Positions 1 to 9,182 of a DNA stretch of 11,815 nucleotides are shown here, one piece after another. The notes beneath the pieces are model-generated. The model saw only the letters and a program-made list of their open reading frames with translations, did not search any database and was not told the DNA's origin. Location: NCBI GenBank assembly GCA_027621615.1, contig JAQCBC010000012.1, positions 1 through 11,815 on the forward strand, written 5' to 3'. The DNA comes from a bacterium. Its GTDB lineage: Bacteria > Margulisbacteria > Marinamargulisbacteria > UBA6595. Positions within the stretch are counted from its first letter, which is position 1, and each line of letters starts with the position of its first letter. The position numbers were made by a program, and so were the translations under genes.

Positions 1-468
1 CATCAATCGGTCTTCAATCATAGACACACATCGGTCAAAATTAGCCCCTGTTCGATCCATCTTGTTGATAAATGCGATTTTTGGAACCCCATATTTAACA
101 GACTGACGCCATACGGTTTCCGTTTGAGGTTGCACACCAGCAACGGAACAAAACACGGCAACCATGCCATCTAAAACACGCAATGATCGCTCAACTTCGA
201 CGGTAAAATCCACGTGACCCGGCGTGTCAATAATGTTAATATTGGTATCTTTCCATGAACAGGTAGTCGCCGCAGAAGTAATTGTAATTCCCCGCTCTTG
301 CTCCTGAACCATCCAATCCATAATAGCTTCCCCATCATGGACTTCACCAATTTTGTGTGAACGACCCGTATAAAACAAAATACGCTCAGTCAGAGTTGTT
401 TTTCCGGCATCAATATGGGCCGCAATACCAATATTTCGAAGATTTTTTAATTGTTCGCTATTTGACAT
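1..468 (-). CDS. fusA: Elongation factor G, N-terminal part (gene continues past left edge)
   Basis: The visible 156 residues are the start of EF-G, the cytoplasmic GTPase that drives tRNA-mRNA translocation and, with RRF, ribosome recycling. I translated this strand directly from the ATG at 468-466. The G domain is clear: P-loop AHIDAGKTT at residues 17-25, switch I RGITI at 59-63, DTPGH at 81-85 and NKMD at 135-138. The upstream run [15 protein letters not shown] is typical of EF-G rather than EF-Tu or LepA. Only about a fifth of a normal EF-G (about 690-700 aa) is present; the loss is due to the window edge, not to a mutation. The start lies 6 nt after the rpsG stop. Its ribosome-binding site is weak, a GGGTGG formed by the last codons of rpsG, so translation probably depends on coupling to rpsG. 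The order rpsL-rpsG-fusA is the conserved str operon order. Confidence 0.97.
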   Translation of the reverse strand, partial: MSNSEQLKNLRNIGIAAHIDAGKTTLTERILFYTGRSHKIGEVHDGEAIMDWMVQEQERGITITSAATTCSWKDTNINIIDTPGHVDFTVEVERSLRVLDGMVAVFCSVAGVQPQTETVWRQSVKYGVPKIAFINKMDRTGANFDRCVSMIEDRLM

Positions 469-474
469 AACAGA

Positions 475-942
475 TTACCACCCAAAATGCGAAAAGGCTT
501 TGTTTGATTCAGCCATCTTATGCACGTCTTCACGCTTCTTATAACTAACACCCACTTTATTAAATGCATCAAATAGCTCATTGGCCAACGATGTTTGCAT
601 GTCACCATTTTTTGCATCCGCAGCAGCTATAATCCAACGCATAGCCAATGCTTTCCCACGTTTGGGCGCCACCGATACCGGCACTTGGTACGTTGAACCA
701 CCCACTCGACGAGATTTAACTTCCATAACAGGAACAATATTATTTAATGCTTCATCAAAAGACTCCAGCGGATCTTTGGTAGTTTTTTCAGCAAGTTGCT
801 GAACGGCATTATAAAAAATTCGCTCTGCCAACTGTTTTTTTCCATCACGCATTAATTTATTAATAAATCGCGCCATATCAATAGAGCCATATTTTGCATC
901 TGGCAAAATAGACCGTGTTAAATCTCGTTTTCTTCTAGACAC
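475..942 (-). CDS. rpsG: 30S ribosomal protein S7 (uS7)
   Basis: S7 is a primary 16S rRNA binder that nucleates the 30S head and lines the E site next to S11. The 155-aa product has the family features throughout: the VKSRRVGGSTYQVPV beta hairpin at about residues 75-89, MRWIIAAA at 101-108, and a C-terminal helix ending KKREDVHKMAESNKAF at 135-150. Length equals the short S7 form, without the extra tail of E. coli K-12 S7. The start codon is GTG at 942-940 (first codons GTG TCT AGA AGA). It is chosen because a strong TAAGGAG lies 5 nt upstream and because MSRRKR is the expected N-terminus. The gene starts 9 nt after rpsL, and its ribosome-binding site includes the rpsL stop codon. Stop is TAA. 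In E. coli S7 represses the str operon through the rpsL-rpsG spacer; with only 9 nt here, that element cannot be present in its known form. Confidence 0.98.
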   Translation of the reverse strand: MSRRKRDLTRSILPDAKYGSIDMARFINKLMRDGKKQLAERIFYNAVQQLAEKTTKDPLESFDEALNNIVPVMEVKSRRVGGSTYQVPVSVAPKRGKALAMRWIIAAADAKNGDMQTSLANELFDAFNKVGVSYKKREDVHKMAESNKAFSHFGW

Positions 943-947
943 TGTTT

Positions 948-954
948 CTCCTTA
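948..954 (-). promoter_or_regulatory. Ribosome-binding site for rpsG overlapping rpsL stop
   Basis: TAAGGAG lies 5 nt before the GTG start of rpsG. Its TAA is the rpsL stop codon itself. It decides the GTG start over any downstream ATG and ties S7 translation to S12. Confidence 0.85.
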
Positions 955-1335
955 CGCTTTCTTTGGCCGTTTCGCCCCATATCTGGAACGTCCACGACGC
1001 CGACCTTCGACACCATCACAATCCGCTGTTCCACGAATCACCGTATAATTAACACCCGGAAGATCTGGGCGCCGTCCTTTACGTACCAATACAATCGAGT
1101 GCTCTTGCACTTTATGTCCTTCACCCGGAATTGAAGCAGTGACCTCAAAGCCAGACGTTAACCGCACACGGGCAACCCGGCGAAGGGCTGAGTTCGGTTT
1201 TTTAGGCGTTTGTGTTTTAACAATGACACAAACACCGCGTCGCTGCGGGGATCCTTTAAGGGGAGACTGCGCTTGATCCAAGCGCGGTCGTTTTCGTTGT
1301 CGCTTTTTTCGAATTAACTGGTTTGTTGTTGGCAT
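952..1335 (-). CDS. rpsL: 30S ribosomal protein S12 (uS12)
   Basis: S12 sits at the decoding centre of the 30S subunit and controls tRNA selection accuracy; it is the classic streptomycin-response protein. The 127-aa product contains KRGV-like QRRGVCVIV at residues 31-39, [18 protein letters not shown] at 43-60, [15 protein letters not shown] at 71-85 and the C-terminal RSRYGAKRP. Lys45 matches E. coli Lys43. The position of E. coli Lys88 is Pro90 (codon CCA at 1068-1066), in RRPDLPGV instead of the usual RVKDLPGV; Asp91, equivalent to the RimO-modified Asp89, is kept. The ATG at 1335 follows AGGAG with 9-nt spacing. It lies 49 nt downstream of rpoC, the largest gap in the rpoB-to-fusA half, and may be read from the rpo transcript or from a weak local promoter that I cannot identify. 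Stop is TAA. Confidence 0.98.
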   Translation of the reverse strand: MPTTNQLIRKKRQRKRPRLDQAQSPLKGSPQRRGVCVIVKTQTPKKPNSALRRVARVRLTSGFEVTASIPGEGHKVQEHSIVLVRKGRRPDLPGVNYTVIRGTADCDGVEGRRRGRSRYGAKRPKKA

Positions 1336-1384
1336 ATTTTTCTTCTCCTAAATTTAACTTATATGTTATATATTATCAAAACTA

Positions 1385-4300
1385 TCATTTTTGGGACAAC
1401 TGAACATGATCATAATATGTAGATGCTGGTCCAGCCGGAATGCGTCGGCCAATAATCACACATTCTTTTAATCCTTCCAACTCATCCCGCTTACCTTCGA
1501 CGGCTGTTTCTGCCAACATTCGAACGGTTTCTTGGAAAGATGCTGCTGACATAAAGCTTTTTGTTTTTAAGGATGCATTGGTAATACCCAACAACTCTTC
1601 TTTAACCTGAGCCGGGCGCTTCCCTTCTTTTTCCAGGGCCGTATTAATGCGCTTAAGATCATCCACATCAATCAACTCGTTGGGCAATAGCATACTATCG
1701 CCCATATCTAAAATTCGAGCTTTTCGAGTCATTTGGCGAACAATAATCTCTATATGCTTAGAGTTAATCGCAACGCCCTGAGATCGGTATACCAACTGAA
1801 TCTCTTTTGTCAGATACAATTGTGTCTCGTAAGCACCGGACACTTCCATCAAATTTTTGGGATCGATAACACCTTCCGTTAGCAACATGCCTTTTGTAAC
1901 TCGCTGACCAGAGAAAACTTTCAAACGCATAGAGGGTGATAATTTAAATGACTTTGAATCCGCATCATTTTTAACCAACAAAACACGCACAAATTCACGC
2001 TCTTGAATATCAACAACCCCATCAAATGGGCTAATAACCGCGGACACTTTGGGCGAACGGGCTTCAAACAGCTCTTCAACCCGAGGCAACCCTTGAACGA
2101 TATCCGTTGTTTTTGAGGCTTCACTGTCCGTTGAAAACTCTCGAAACAAGGCATCACCTGTTCGAATTTGATCACCTTTATCCACAAACAACAAGCTTCC
2201 TTTAATAATTCGGTATGTACTCGCTGCAGCAACCACAATCTGAATATCGTTATTCACAGGAGTTACAGACAACACAAGCCCTTCTGATTTCACCACAACT
2301 TTTGTGCTAAGTTGCTGATTCATTTTAACCATTTGACCCGCTTCAATTGAGACCTGTGTCTTCGCTGGGACAACATACGTTTCGCAGTCTTTTCGGTTGA
2401 CAATATACACTTCACCGTCTGCAACAGCACGCTTAGCGGACAACCCTTTTTCTTTAGACTTAATTTGGTTCACGTCCACGTCAAACTTATACACTTCCCC
2501 ATCCCCTTGAGCAAATACATAATTGTACATGTTATCCGATACAGCTAGAACATCATCTTTTTTAACCGTATCATCCGGTTTAACATGGAGCCGTGTTCCG
2601 GATTTAATCTCATACACTGTGGGCTTCTTGCTTTTTGATGTGACGGATATTGTCCCTGAATTGGTTGCAATCCAATTGACCGTATCTGCATCTTCCTGCA
2701 CTCGCTGAATCAGCAAAGTATCACTAAATGAAATGGTTCCAGACACATTGGATTTAATTTCAACTCGAGACGCTTTTCTCAAGTCTACCCCCCCGGTATG
2801 GAACGTTCTCATGGTCAACTGGGTACCCGGCTCACCGATTGACTGGGCCGCTATAATACCAACAGCTTCTCCAACTGAAACCATTCGAATACGCGCCAGA
2901 TCCATACCATAACACTTCTGACAAACACCCGATTCGGCATCGCATCGATACACATGGCGAACAGCAACTGAGCTTGGGTTCACCTCAGCAATCGTCTGAG
3001 AAATACCTCGATCAATAAGCTGTCCTTTTTCAACCACTACTTTTTGGTTTGAATCCACAACATCTTCGGCTAACACACGACCATAAATTTGTTCTTCTAG
3101 CGATACGATCAACTCACCTTGATCATCAACAATCTTGGATAAATATACCGATTGCTTCGTCCCACAATCCTCAATAGTGACGATAACATCTTGAACAACG
3201 TCAACCAATCGTCGTGTTAAATACCCAGAGTCTGCCGTACGCAAAGCCGTATCAACCAATCCTTTACGGGCTCCGTAACAAGCATTAAAGTACTCTGTCA
3301 GACGCAATCCTTCTTTAAAGTTGGACGTAATTGGAATTTCTAAAATACGACCTTGGGAGTCTGACATCAGTCCTCTCATACCCGATAACTGTCGAACTTG
3401 GTCCATGTTACCTCGAGCCCCTGAATTCGCCATAATATAAACGTTGTTTAAGTAACCCAACTCCGTGGATAACGAATCCGATATCTCTGCAGTAACGCCC
3501 CGCCATGTATCAATAACACGCAAATTCTTTTCACGCTCCGTAATTTTATTGGCATGCCAATCATCATATAGACGCTGAACATCTTGATGACCTTTTTCAA
3601 TCAGCTCTGGCTTATGGCCTGGAATTTTTAGATCGGATACTGAAATTGAAATACCCGACAAGGTTGAATATTTAAATCCAATCGTTTTAATATGATCGGA
3701 TAACGCTGATGTTAGCCGATTTCCGTAATTTACAAACCAGTCGTAAATCAAATTACCGAGTTGTTTTTTACCAATGGTTTCATTGATAAATTCTGTAACG
3801 GTAATATCATAATGCCCCAATACGTCTCGAATCGCTTGATTAAAAATAATACGGCCAACGGATGTTTCGTATCGGTTGCCACAATCTTTTAAAATAATTT
3901 TAGCTTGAATATTTACATAACCCGATTCCCAAGCTCGAATGGCTTCTTCAAAACTACCAAAATATTTGCCAGCACCCAATGATTCTTCGTTATTAATAAC
4001 GGTCAAAAAGTAACAGCCCAAAACCATATCCTGACTCGGGGTAATAATTGCCTGACCGGTTGACGGTGACAAGACATTATTGGTTGCCATAATTAACAAC
4101 CGTGTTTCGGTTTGTGCTTCTACGGACAACGGTACGTGAACGGCCATCTGGTCACCGTCGAAGTCCGCATTAAAAGCAGTACAAACGAGTGGATGAACCT
4201 GGATTGCGCTTCCCTCTACCAAGACCGGCTCAAATGCCTGAATCCCTAAACGATGCAGTGTGGGGGCTCGGTTTAATAACACTGGATACCCCACAATAAC

Positions 4301-5524
4301 CGATTCGAGAACGTCCCAAATGGCAATATCACGCAGCTCAATCATGCGCTTGGCTGCTTTTACATTTAAGGCTTTATCTTGAGCAATCAACTTATGAATC
4401 AACATTGGCTTGAACAATTCAACCGCCATTTCTTTCGGCAAGCCACACTGATGAAACTTAAGATTCGGACCCACAACAATAACGGAACGTCCCGAATAGT
4501 CTACCCGTTTCCCTAATAAGTTCTGTCTAAACCGTCCCTGTTTACCCTCAAGAATACTTGAAAGCGATTTTAATGGGCGCCCATTGGCCCCATTGATTGA
4601 ACGCCCACGTTTCCCGTTGGCAATTAAGCTGTCTACAGACTCCTGAAGCATTCGCTTTTCATTGCTAACAATCATGTCCGGAGCCCCAATCATGAGTAAC
4701 CGCTTTAACCGATTGTTTCGATTTACAACACGTCGATACAAGTCATTTAAATCAGATGTTGCAAAGCGTCCACCTTCCAATTGAACCATCGGGCGCAAAT
4801 CGGGTGGCATGACAGGCAATGCCTCCAGAATCATCCATTCTGGACGATTACTGGCCGCTAACATGGCCTCTACAATCCGCAATCGCTTAATAATTTTTAA
4901 ACGCTTTTGCCCCTTTTCAACACTCAACTGTTCCCGAATTTTCTTAACCTCTTCGTCAAGAACGATGTCCGACAAAATTTTCTTGATTGCAGAGGCCCCC
5001 ATTTCAGCTTTAAACTGGTTGGGATATTCTTCAACCAAATCAGCATACTCACGAATGGATAAAATTTGTTTAAGCGCAACAATGCCTTCGAGTGCCGGAT
5101 CCACTTCAGTGACAATATACGAGTCATAATAAATAACTTCTTCTAAACTACGCGCACTGATGTTAAGCAACAAGCTCATATAGCTTGTGCCACCTTTGAA
5201 AAACCAAACATGCGCAACATCAGCCGCTAACTGTATATGCCCCATACGCTCACGGCGAACTTTGGAGTTTGTAACTTCAACCCCACACCGTTCGCAAACA
5301 ATTCCTCGATATCGAATACGACGGTATTTTCCACACGAACATTCCCAATCTTTAACTGGGCCAAATACTTTTTCACAAAACAAGCCCTTTCGCTCTGGCT
5401 TAAATGTTCGATAGTTAATTGTTTCTGGCTTCTCAACTTCTCCGTAAGACCAATATAAAATTCGTTCCGGAGACGCGATCCCCATTACCAATGCTTCAAA
5501 ATCATTTGGATCTTTAATAATCAT
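1385..5524 (-). CDS. rpoC: DNA-directed RNA polymerase subunit beta-prime
   Basis: Catalytic subunit of RNA polymerase, forming the clamp and most of the active-centre cleft with beta. It has 1379 residues in one chain. Visible in order: N-terminal clamp with the zinc-ribbon cysteines C62, C64, C77 and C80; lid/rudder region with [17 protein letters not shown]; the Mg-binding NADFDGD at 452-458 (D454, D456, D458); bridge-helix segment [17 protein letters not shown] from about 751; second zinc site C787, C861, C868, C871; trigger-loop start MRTFHTGG at 905-912; then about 228 residues of insert before [16 protein letters not shown] at about 1141; and a complete C-terminus with GRRIPAG. The insert is in the place of proteobacterial SI3 and is slightly longer than in E. 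coli. The ATG at 5524 is fixed by a TAAGGAG 5 nt upstream. It starts 17 nt after rpoB. Stop is TGA, showing that TGA is not reassigned. Confidence 0.99.
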   Translation of the reverse strand: MIIKDPNDFEALVMGIASPERILYWSYGEVEKPETINYRTFKPERKGLFCEKVFGPVKDWECSCGKYRRIRYRGIVCERCGVEVTNSKVRRERMGHIQLAADVAHVWFFKGGTSYMSLLLNISARSLEEVIYYDSYIVTEVDPALEGIVALKQILSIREYADLVEEYPNQFKAEMGASAIKKILSDIVLDEEVKKIREQLSVEKGQKRLKIIKRLRIVEAMLAASNRPEWMILEALPVMPPDLRPMVQLEGGRFATSDLNDLYRRVVNRNNRLKRLLMIGAPDMIVSNEKRMLQESVDSLIANGKRGRSINGANGRPLKSLSSILEGKQGRFRQNLLGKRVDYSGRSVIVVGPNLKFHQCGLPKEMAVELFKPMLIHKLIAQDKALNVKAAKRMIELRDIAIWDVLESVIVGYPVLLNRAPTLHRLGIQAFEPVLVEGSAIQVHPLVCTAFNADFDGDQMAVHVPLSVEAQTETRLLIMATNNVLSPSTGQAIITPSQDMVLGCYFLTVINNEESLGAGKYFGSFEEAIRAWESGYVNIQAKIILKDCGNRYETSVGRIIFNQAIRDVLGHYDITVTEFINETIGKKQLGNLIYDWFVNYGNRLTSALSDHIKTIGFKYSTLSGISISVSDLKIPGHKPELIEKGHQDVQRLYDDWHANKITEREKNLRVIDTWRGVTAEISDSLSTELGYLNNVYIMANSGARGNMDQVRQLSGMRGLMSDSQGRILEIPITSNFKEGLRLTEYFNACYGARKGLVDTALRTADSGYLTRRLVDVVQDVIVTIEDCGTKQSVYLSKIVDDQGELIVSLEEQIYGRVLAEDVVDSNQKVVVEKGQLIDRGISQTIAEVNPSSVAVRHVYRCDAESGVCQKCYGMDLARIRMVSVGEAVGIIAAQSIGEPGTQLTMRTFHTGGVDLRKASRVEIKSNVSGTISFSDTLLIQRVQEDADTVNWIATNSGTISVTSKSKKPTVYEIKSGTRLHVKPDDTVKKDDVLAVSDNMYNYVFAQGDGEVYKFDVDVNQIKSKEKGLSAKRAVADGEVYIVNRKDCETYVVPAKTQVSIEAGQMVKMNQQLSTKVVVKSEGLVLSVTPVNNDIQIVVAAASTYRIIKGSLLFVDKGDQIRTGDALFREFSTDSEASKTTDIVQGLPRVEELFEARSPKVSAVISPFDGVVDIQEREFVRVLLVKNDADSKSFKLSPSMRLKVFSGQRVTKGMLLTEGVIDPKNLMEVSGAYETQLYLTKEIQLVYRSQGVAINSKHIEIIVRQMTRKARILDMGDSMLLPNELIDVDDLKRINTALEKEGKRPAQVKEELLGITNASLKTKSFMSAASFQETVRMLAETAVEGKRDELEGLKECVIIGRRIPAGPASTYYDHVQLSQK

Positions 5525-5529
5525 TTCAG

Positions 5530-5536
5530 CTCCTTA
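5530..5536 (-). promoter_or_regulatory. Ribosome-binding site for rpoC
   Basis: TAAGGAG lies in the 17-nt rpoB-rpoC spacer, 5 nt before the rpoC ATG. It fixes the start giving [10 protein letters not shown]. Confidence 0.85.
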
Positions 5537-5541
5537 CCCAA

Positions 5542-8500
5542 TTAACGCGTGTCAATTTCGTCTTCATCTTTTCCAACAATACGAACGTCCAAGCCCAATG
5601 AACGCATTTCTTTCATTAATACACAGAATGACTCTGGAGCCCCTGGCTCAATCATGGGAAGGCCTTGGATTAAGCATCGATAGGCTTCCGTCCGACCCAC
5701 CAAATCGTCTGATTTCAAGGTTAATATTTCTTGCAAGGTATAGGCAGCCCCATATGCCTCAAGTGCCCAAACCTCCATTTCTCCAAAACGTTGTCCACCA
5801 TACTGAGCTTTACCACCCAATGGCTGTTGAGTAACCAACGAGTATGGACCTGTGGATCGTGCGTGTATTTTATCTTCAACTAAGTGAATCAGCTTAAGCA
5901 TATACATATAACCAACAGTCACCGGACGCTCTAATGGCATACCGGTACGCCCGTCTCTCAACTCAATTTTTCCAGTAGTATTGATCCAATCGCAGCCCGG
6001 TTGTTTTGACGCTAATTCTAAGCGTTTTTCAACCTGTTCCACGGATTCATCTTTACCCGCAACTTCATCAAACTGCTGAGCTTCATAGGCTTCCTCTAAA
6101 AAGTGAGCTGACAATCCCAACATTGTTTCAAACAACTGCCCAACATTCATCCGTGAAGGAACCCCCAACGGATTTAAAATAACATCAACCGGCTGGCCAT
6201 TCGGCAAAAAGGGCATATCCTCTTCTGGAAGAACAATCGACACAACCCCTTTATTTCCATGCCGCCCCGCCATCTTATCTCCAATGGATACTTTTCGTGA
6301 TTGCGCAATATAAATACGCACAACCATATTAACACCTGGAGACAAATTGGATGCGTCATCTTTTGAAAACACCTTAACACCCACAACTTTTCCATATTCT
6401 CCGGATGATACACGCAATGAGCTATCACGAACATCCCGAGCTTTTTCCCCAAAGATTGCGCGCAACAATTTTTCTTCTGCTGGCGGCTCAGTTTCTCCTT
6501 TCGGCGTAATTTTACCCACCAAAATGTCACCAGCTTTAACCACAGAACCCACACGAACAACCCCATCCTCATCCAGGTATCTCAACGCCGAATCTGAAAC
6601 ATTTGGAATATCTCGAGTAATTTCCTCAGGCCCCAACTTTGTTGAACGAACATCCACTTCGTATTTATGAATATGAACCGACGTAAACACATCGTCTTTA
6701 ACCAATCGCTCTGATACAACAATCGCATCCTCAAAGTTATACCCATCCCATGTTAAAAAGGCCACGCACACATTGCGACCCAAAGACAACTCTGCATTGC
6801 ATGACGACGGCCCATCGGCAATCATATCGCCGGATTTAACCGAATCCCCAATGCGAACAATGGGCTTTTGGTTTTTACATGTATCTTGATTTGACCGTTG
6901 GTACTTTCGCAAGGGATAAGTTTCTGATTTTGACTTGCCTTTCACAACGATTGTATCAGCCGAAGCATACGATACAACCCCATCAGCTTTAGCAATAACT
7001 CCGCTACCAGCATCCCGGGCAACCACTTTTTCCATACCCGTTCCCACGTACGGAGATTCTGTAAACATCAACGGAACCGCTTGCCGTTGCATATTTGCGC
7101 CCATCAATGCACGGTTGGCATCGTTGTGCTCTAGAAATGGAATTAACCCACACGAAACACTCACCAACTGCTTCGGAGAAACACCGATGTAATGCACTTC
7201 ATTGACGTTCACATAGGCGATGTTGCGATTTTTACGAACAACACAGGAATCACCCGACAACACCCCATTTTCACTGGGGGTATCCCAAGGCGCAACGTTA
7301 AACTTATCCTCCTGATCCGCAGACAAGTATTCAACTGTGTCTGAAATTTTTGCATTTTCAACTTGATAATACGGAGTCTCAATAAATCCATATTGATTCA
7401 ATCGAGCATACGTTGATAAAGGACCAATTAAGCCGGCATTTGGACCTTCTGGCGTTTCAATTGGACAAATCCGACCATAATGCGATGGGTGAATATCCCG
7501 AACATCAAACCCAGCCCGATCTTTGCTCAAACCACCTGGGCCCAGGGCAGATAAACGCCGACGATGGGCAATTTCAGCCAACGGATTAATTTGATCCATA
7601 AACTGAGACATTTGGGATGTGCCAAAAAACTCTCGCATAATCGCAACCAACGGACGAACATTAATTAATTTTTGTGGCGTCAGCCCTTCCCCTTTCAACA
7701 CCATTTGCTCTCGAATTAAGCGCTCAAGACGAACAAGGCCAACACGAAACTGCTTTTGCAACTGATCGCCAACCGCACGAACACGGCGACTCCCCAAGTG
7801 ATCAATATCATCAAACCCCTCACCTTTGTCAACCAACACCAACAGCTCGTTAATCACATTCCAGATGTCCTCGTGCGTTAAGACCATTGAATCTGTGGTT
7901 GTTCCAAATCGGCTATTAATTTTATAGCGCCCCACATCCCCTAGATCATACTTAGACTCATCAAAAAACAAACCATTGATCATAATACGAGCGCCATCTA
8001 AAGTTACCGGATCACCCGGTCGCAACCGACGATAAACCTCAATCAAAGCCTCTTCTTCGGGAAGCTCTGCATCCCCATTTGCAATATTATATTCAACCAA
8101 ATGATGATTCTTGGTTTTTTCTAACACATTTTTCGTGGAAAATCCTAATGCGTTTAAAAATACCATCATGGGTATTCGTCGAGTTTTATTCACACAAACC
8201 ATCAAATTCTTTTTGTAATCTAGTTCGAACTCCAACCAACTCCCACGATTGGTAACAATAGTTGAAACATATGAAAAAAACTGAACCGATGTGTTGGTCA
8301 CTTTTTTCCGATAGTAGACCCCCGGCGAACGCACAAATTGGCTAACAACGACACGCTCTGCACCATTAATCAAAAAAGTCCCATATTCCGTAATAATTGG
8401 GATATCTCCCATAAATACACGCTGCTCTTGCACTTCCCCAGTTTCATGATTGATTAATCGCACATCCGCACGCAAGGGTGCACTATAGGTGGTCTCATGA

Positions 8501-8736
8501 TCTTTGCATTCAAAATACGTTTTTTGCGGCTCGTTGAATTCGTAAGTCCCCAAAAATTCAAATGTCATTTTTTTATTGGATGAAACTATTGGCGAAATAG
8601 ACAACAGTTCATTTTTAATCCCTTCTGCAACAAAATTATTAAACGAATTAACCTGGACTTCCACAAGCCCAGGTATTAGTTCTTTGTCATTCGCGATTGA
8701 CGATCGTAATGGCGTCCGAGTTCTAGATTTTTGCAC
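5542..8736 (-). CDS. rpoB: DNA-directed RNA polymerase subunit beta, compact form
   Basis: Beta forms the other half of the RNA polymerase cleft and binds the RNA-DNA hybrid and rifamycins. All core regions are present: protrusion and lobe with RPGDP near residue 240, DDIDHLGSRR from 309, the rifampicin region G372-L398, RDIHPSHYGRICPIETPEGPN, WDGYNFEDAI, the active-site GDKMAGRHGNKG at 819-830 and a full C-terminus with GGKAQYGGQRFGEMEVWALEAYG. At 1064 aa it is much shorter than E. coli beta (1342) and B. subtilis beta (1193). SLRV at 773 reaches GDKMAG at 819 with no betai9 insert, and the segment from 270 to 308 before DDIDHLG is minimal. The start is GTG at 8736-8734: GGGAG lies 9 nt upstream and an in-frame TAA is two codons upstream, so no longer reading is possible. 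It lies 37 nt after rplL. Stop is TAA. Confidence 0.99.
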   Translation of the reverse strand: MQKSRTRTPLRSSIANDKELIPGLVEVQVNSFNNFVAEGIKNELLSISPIVSSNKKMTFEFLGTYEFNEPQKTYFECKDHETTYSAPLRADVRLINHETGEVQEQRVFMGDIPIITEYGTFLINGAERVVVSQFVRSPGVYYRKKVTNTSVQFFSYVSTIVTNRGSWLEFELDYKKNLMVCVNKTRRIPMMVFLNALGFSTKNVLEKTKNHHLVEYNIANGDAELPEEEALIEVYRRLRPGDPVTLDGARIMINGLFFDESKYDLGDVGRYKINSRFGTTTDSMVLTHEDIWNVINELLVLVDKGEGFDDIDHLGSRRVRAVGDQLQKQFRVGLVRLERLIREQMVLKGEGLTPQKLINVRPLVAIMREFFGTSQMSQFMDQINPLAEIAHRRRLSALGPGGLSKDRAGFDVRDIHPSHYGRICPIETPEGPNAGLIGPLSTYARLNQYGFIETPYYQVENAKISDTVEYLSADQEDKFNVAPWDTPSENGVLSGDSCVVRKNRNIAYVNVNEVHYIGVSPKQLVSVSCGLIPFLEHNDANRALMGANMQRQAVPLMFTESPYVGTGMEKVVARDAGSGVIAKADGVVSYASADTIVVKGKSKSETYPLRKYQRSNQDTCKNQKPIVRIGDSVKSGDMIADGPSSCNAELSLGRNVCVAFLTWDGYNFEDAIVVSERLVKDDVFTSVHIHKYEVDVRSTKLGPEEITRDIPNVSDSALRYLDEDGVVRVGSVVKAGDILVGKITPKGETEPPAEEKLLRAIFGEKARDVRDSSLRVSSGEYGKVVGVKVFSKDDASNLSPGVNMVVRIYIAQSRKVSIGDKMAGRHGNKGVVSIVLPEEDMPFLPNGQPVDVILNPLGVPSRMNVGQLFETMLGLSAHFLEEAYEAQQFDEVAGKDESVEQVEKRLELASKQPGCDWINTTGKIELRDGRTGMPLERPVTVGYMYMLKLIHLVEDKIHARSTGPYSLVTQQPLGGKAQYGGQRFGEMEVWALEAYGAAYTLQEILTLKSDDLVGRTEAYRCLIQGLPMIEPGAPESFCVLMKEMRSLGLDVRIVGKDEDEIDTR

Positions 8737-8745
8737 TATTTAATG

Positions 8746-8750
8746 CTCCC
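8746..8750 (-). promoter_or_regulatory. Ribosome-binding site for rpoB
   Basis: GGGAG lies 9 nt before the GTG start of rpoB within the 37-nt rplL-rpoB spacer. With the in-frame TAA two codons upstream it supports GTG as the only sensible start. Confidence 0.75.
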
Positions 8751-8773
8751 AATTGATTTAAATTAAAACAGTT

Positions 8774-9181
8774 TTATTCGAAAGAAACTTCTCCACCCTC
8801 GGCCTCTAAAACAGCTTTAATCTTATCAGCTTCCTCTTGGTTAACACCTTCTTTAACTGTTTTTGGAAGATTATCAACAATGTCTTTGGCTTCTTTCAAT
8901 CCCAAGTCTGTTAGCTCACGCAATGCTTTCAAAACTTTAATTTTCTTATCACCACAGGATTTTAATACTACGTTAACTGAATCTTTCTTTTCTTCAGCAC
9001 CAGCGTCAGCTGCAGGCGCTGCAGGCGCTGCAACAGCCGCAGGGGCAGCAACAACACCAAACTTGTCTTCCAAGGCTTTGACTAAGTCGGCCAACTCTAA
9101 AACGGTCATAGATTCAATTGATCCAATTACGTTTTGTGCAGTTTCTGACAATACAACATCGTTTTTTACTTCTTCAGTCAT
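8774..9181 (-). CDS. rplL: 50S ribosomal protein L7/L12 (bL12)
   Basis: L12 dimers form the mobile stalk that recruits and stimulates EF-G, EF-Tu, IF2 and release factors. The 135-aa protein has three parts: an N-terminal dimerisation domain with [19 protein letters not shown] at about 25-43; a flexible Ala/Pro hinge at about 44-62 (AAPAAPAAD, encoded partly by a duplicated 9-bp unit at 9012-9029); and the globular C-terminal domain with [19 protein letters not shown] at 82-100. Asp92 stands where E. coli has Gly in TGLGLKEAK. It is slightly longer than the usual 120-128 aa because of an N-terminal addition of roughly ten to twenty residues. The ATG at 9181 follows rplJ after one base, with AAGGAG 7 nt upstream inside the end of rplJ. 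Stop is TAA. Confidence 0.98.
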   Translation of the reverse strand: MTEEVKNDVVLSETAQNVIGSIESMTVLELADLVKALEDKFGVVAAPAAVAAPAAPAADAGAEEKKDSVNVVLKSCGDKKIKVLKALRELTDLGLKEAKDIVDNLPKTVKEGVNQEEADKIKAVLEAEGGEVSFE

Positions 9182-9182
9182 T

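Noticed and set aside
1336..1384. Possible terminator or promoter in the rpoC-rpsL gap (TATAT-AAC-ATATA)
   Set aside because: The stem would be five A/T pairs with a three-base loop and no T-run after it; no -35-like sequence is convincing. Treated as AT-rich spacer.
1385..1387. TGA reassigned to an amino acid
   Set aside because: TGA ends rpoC and rplK exactly where the proteins should end, and conserved Trp residues are encoded by TGG.
4809..5414. Plus-strand open frames opposite the rpoC start region (4809-5129, 5187-5414, 5237-5458)
   Set aside because: They lie wholly inside rpoC, have low-complexity, unfamiliar protein sequence and no ribosome-binding site; they are antisense shadows of a highly conserved gene.
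6174..6572. Minus-strand 132-aa frame within rpoB in another frame
   Set aside because: It overlaps the active-site coding region of rpoB, is rich in Trp, Cys and Leu as frame-shifted codons tend to be, and resembles nothing known.
1385..8736. Frameshift, split or deletion making rpoB short or damaging rpoC
   Set aside because: Both reading frames run unbroken through all conserved regions from N- to C-terminus; the small size of beta reflects absent lineage inserts, not damage.
9012..9029. Tandem 9-bp repeat (GCAGGCGCT twice)
   Set aside because: It encodes Ala-Ala-Pro units of the L12 hinge; such short duplications are normal there and not a mobile or regulatory repeat.
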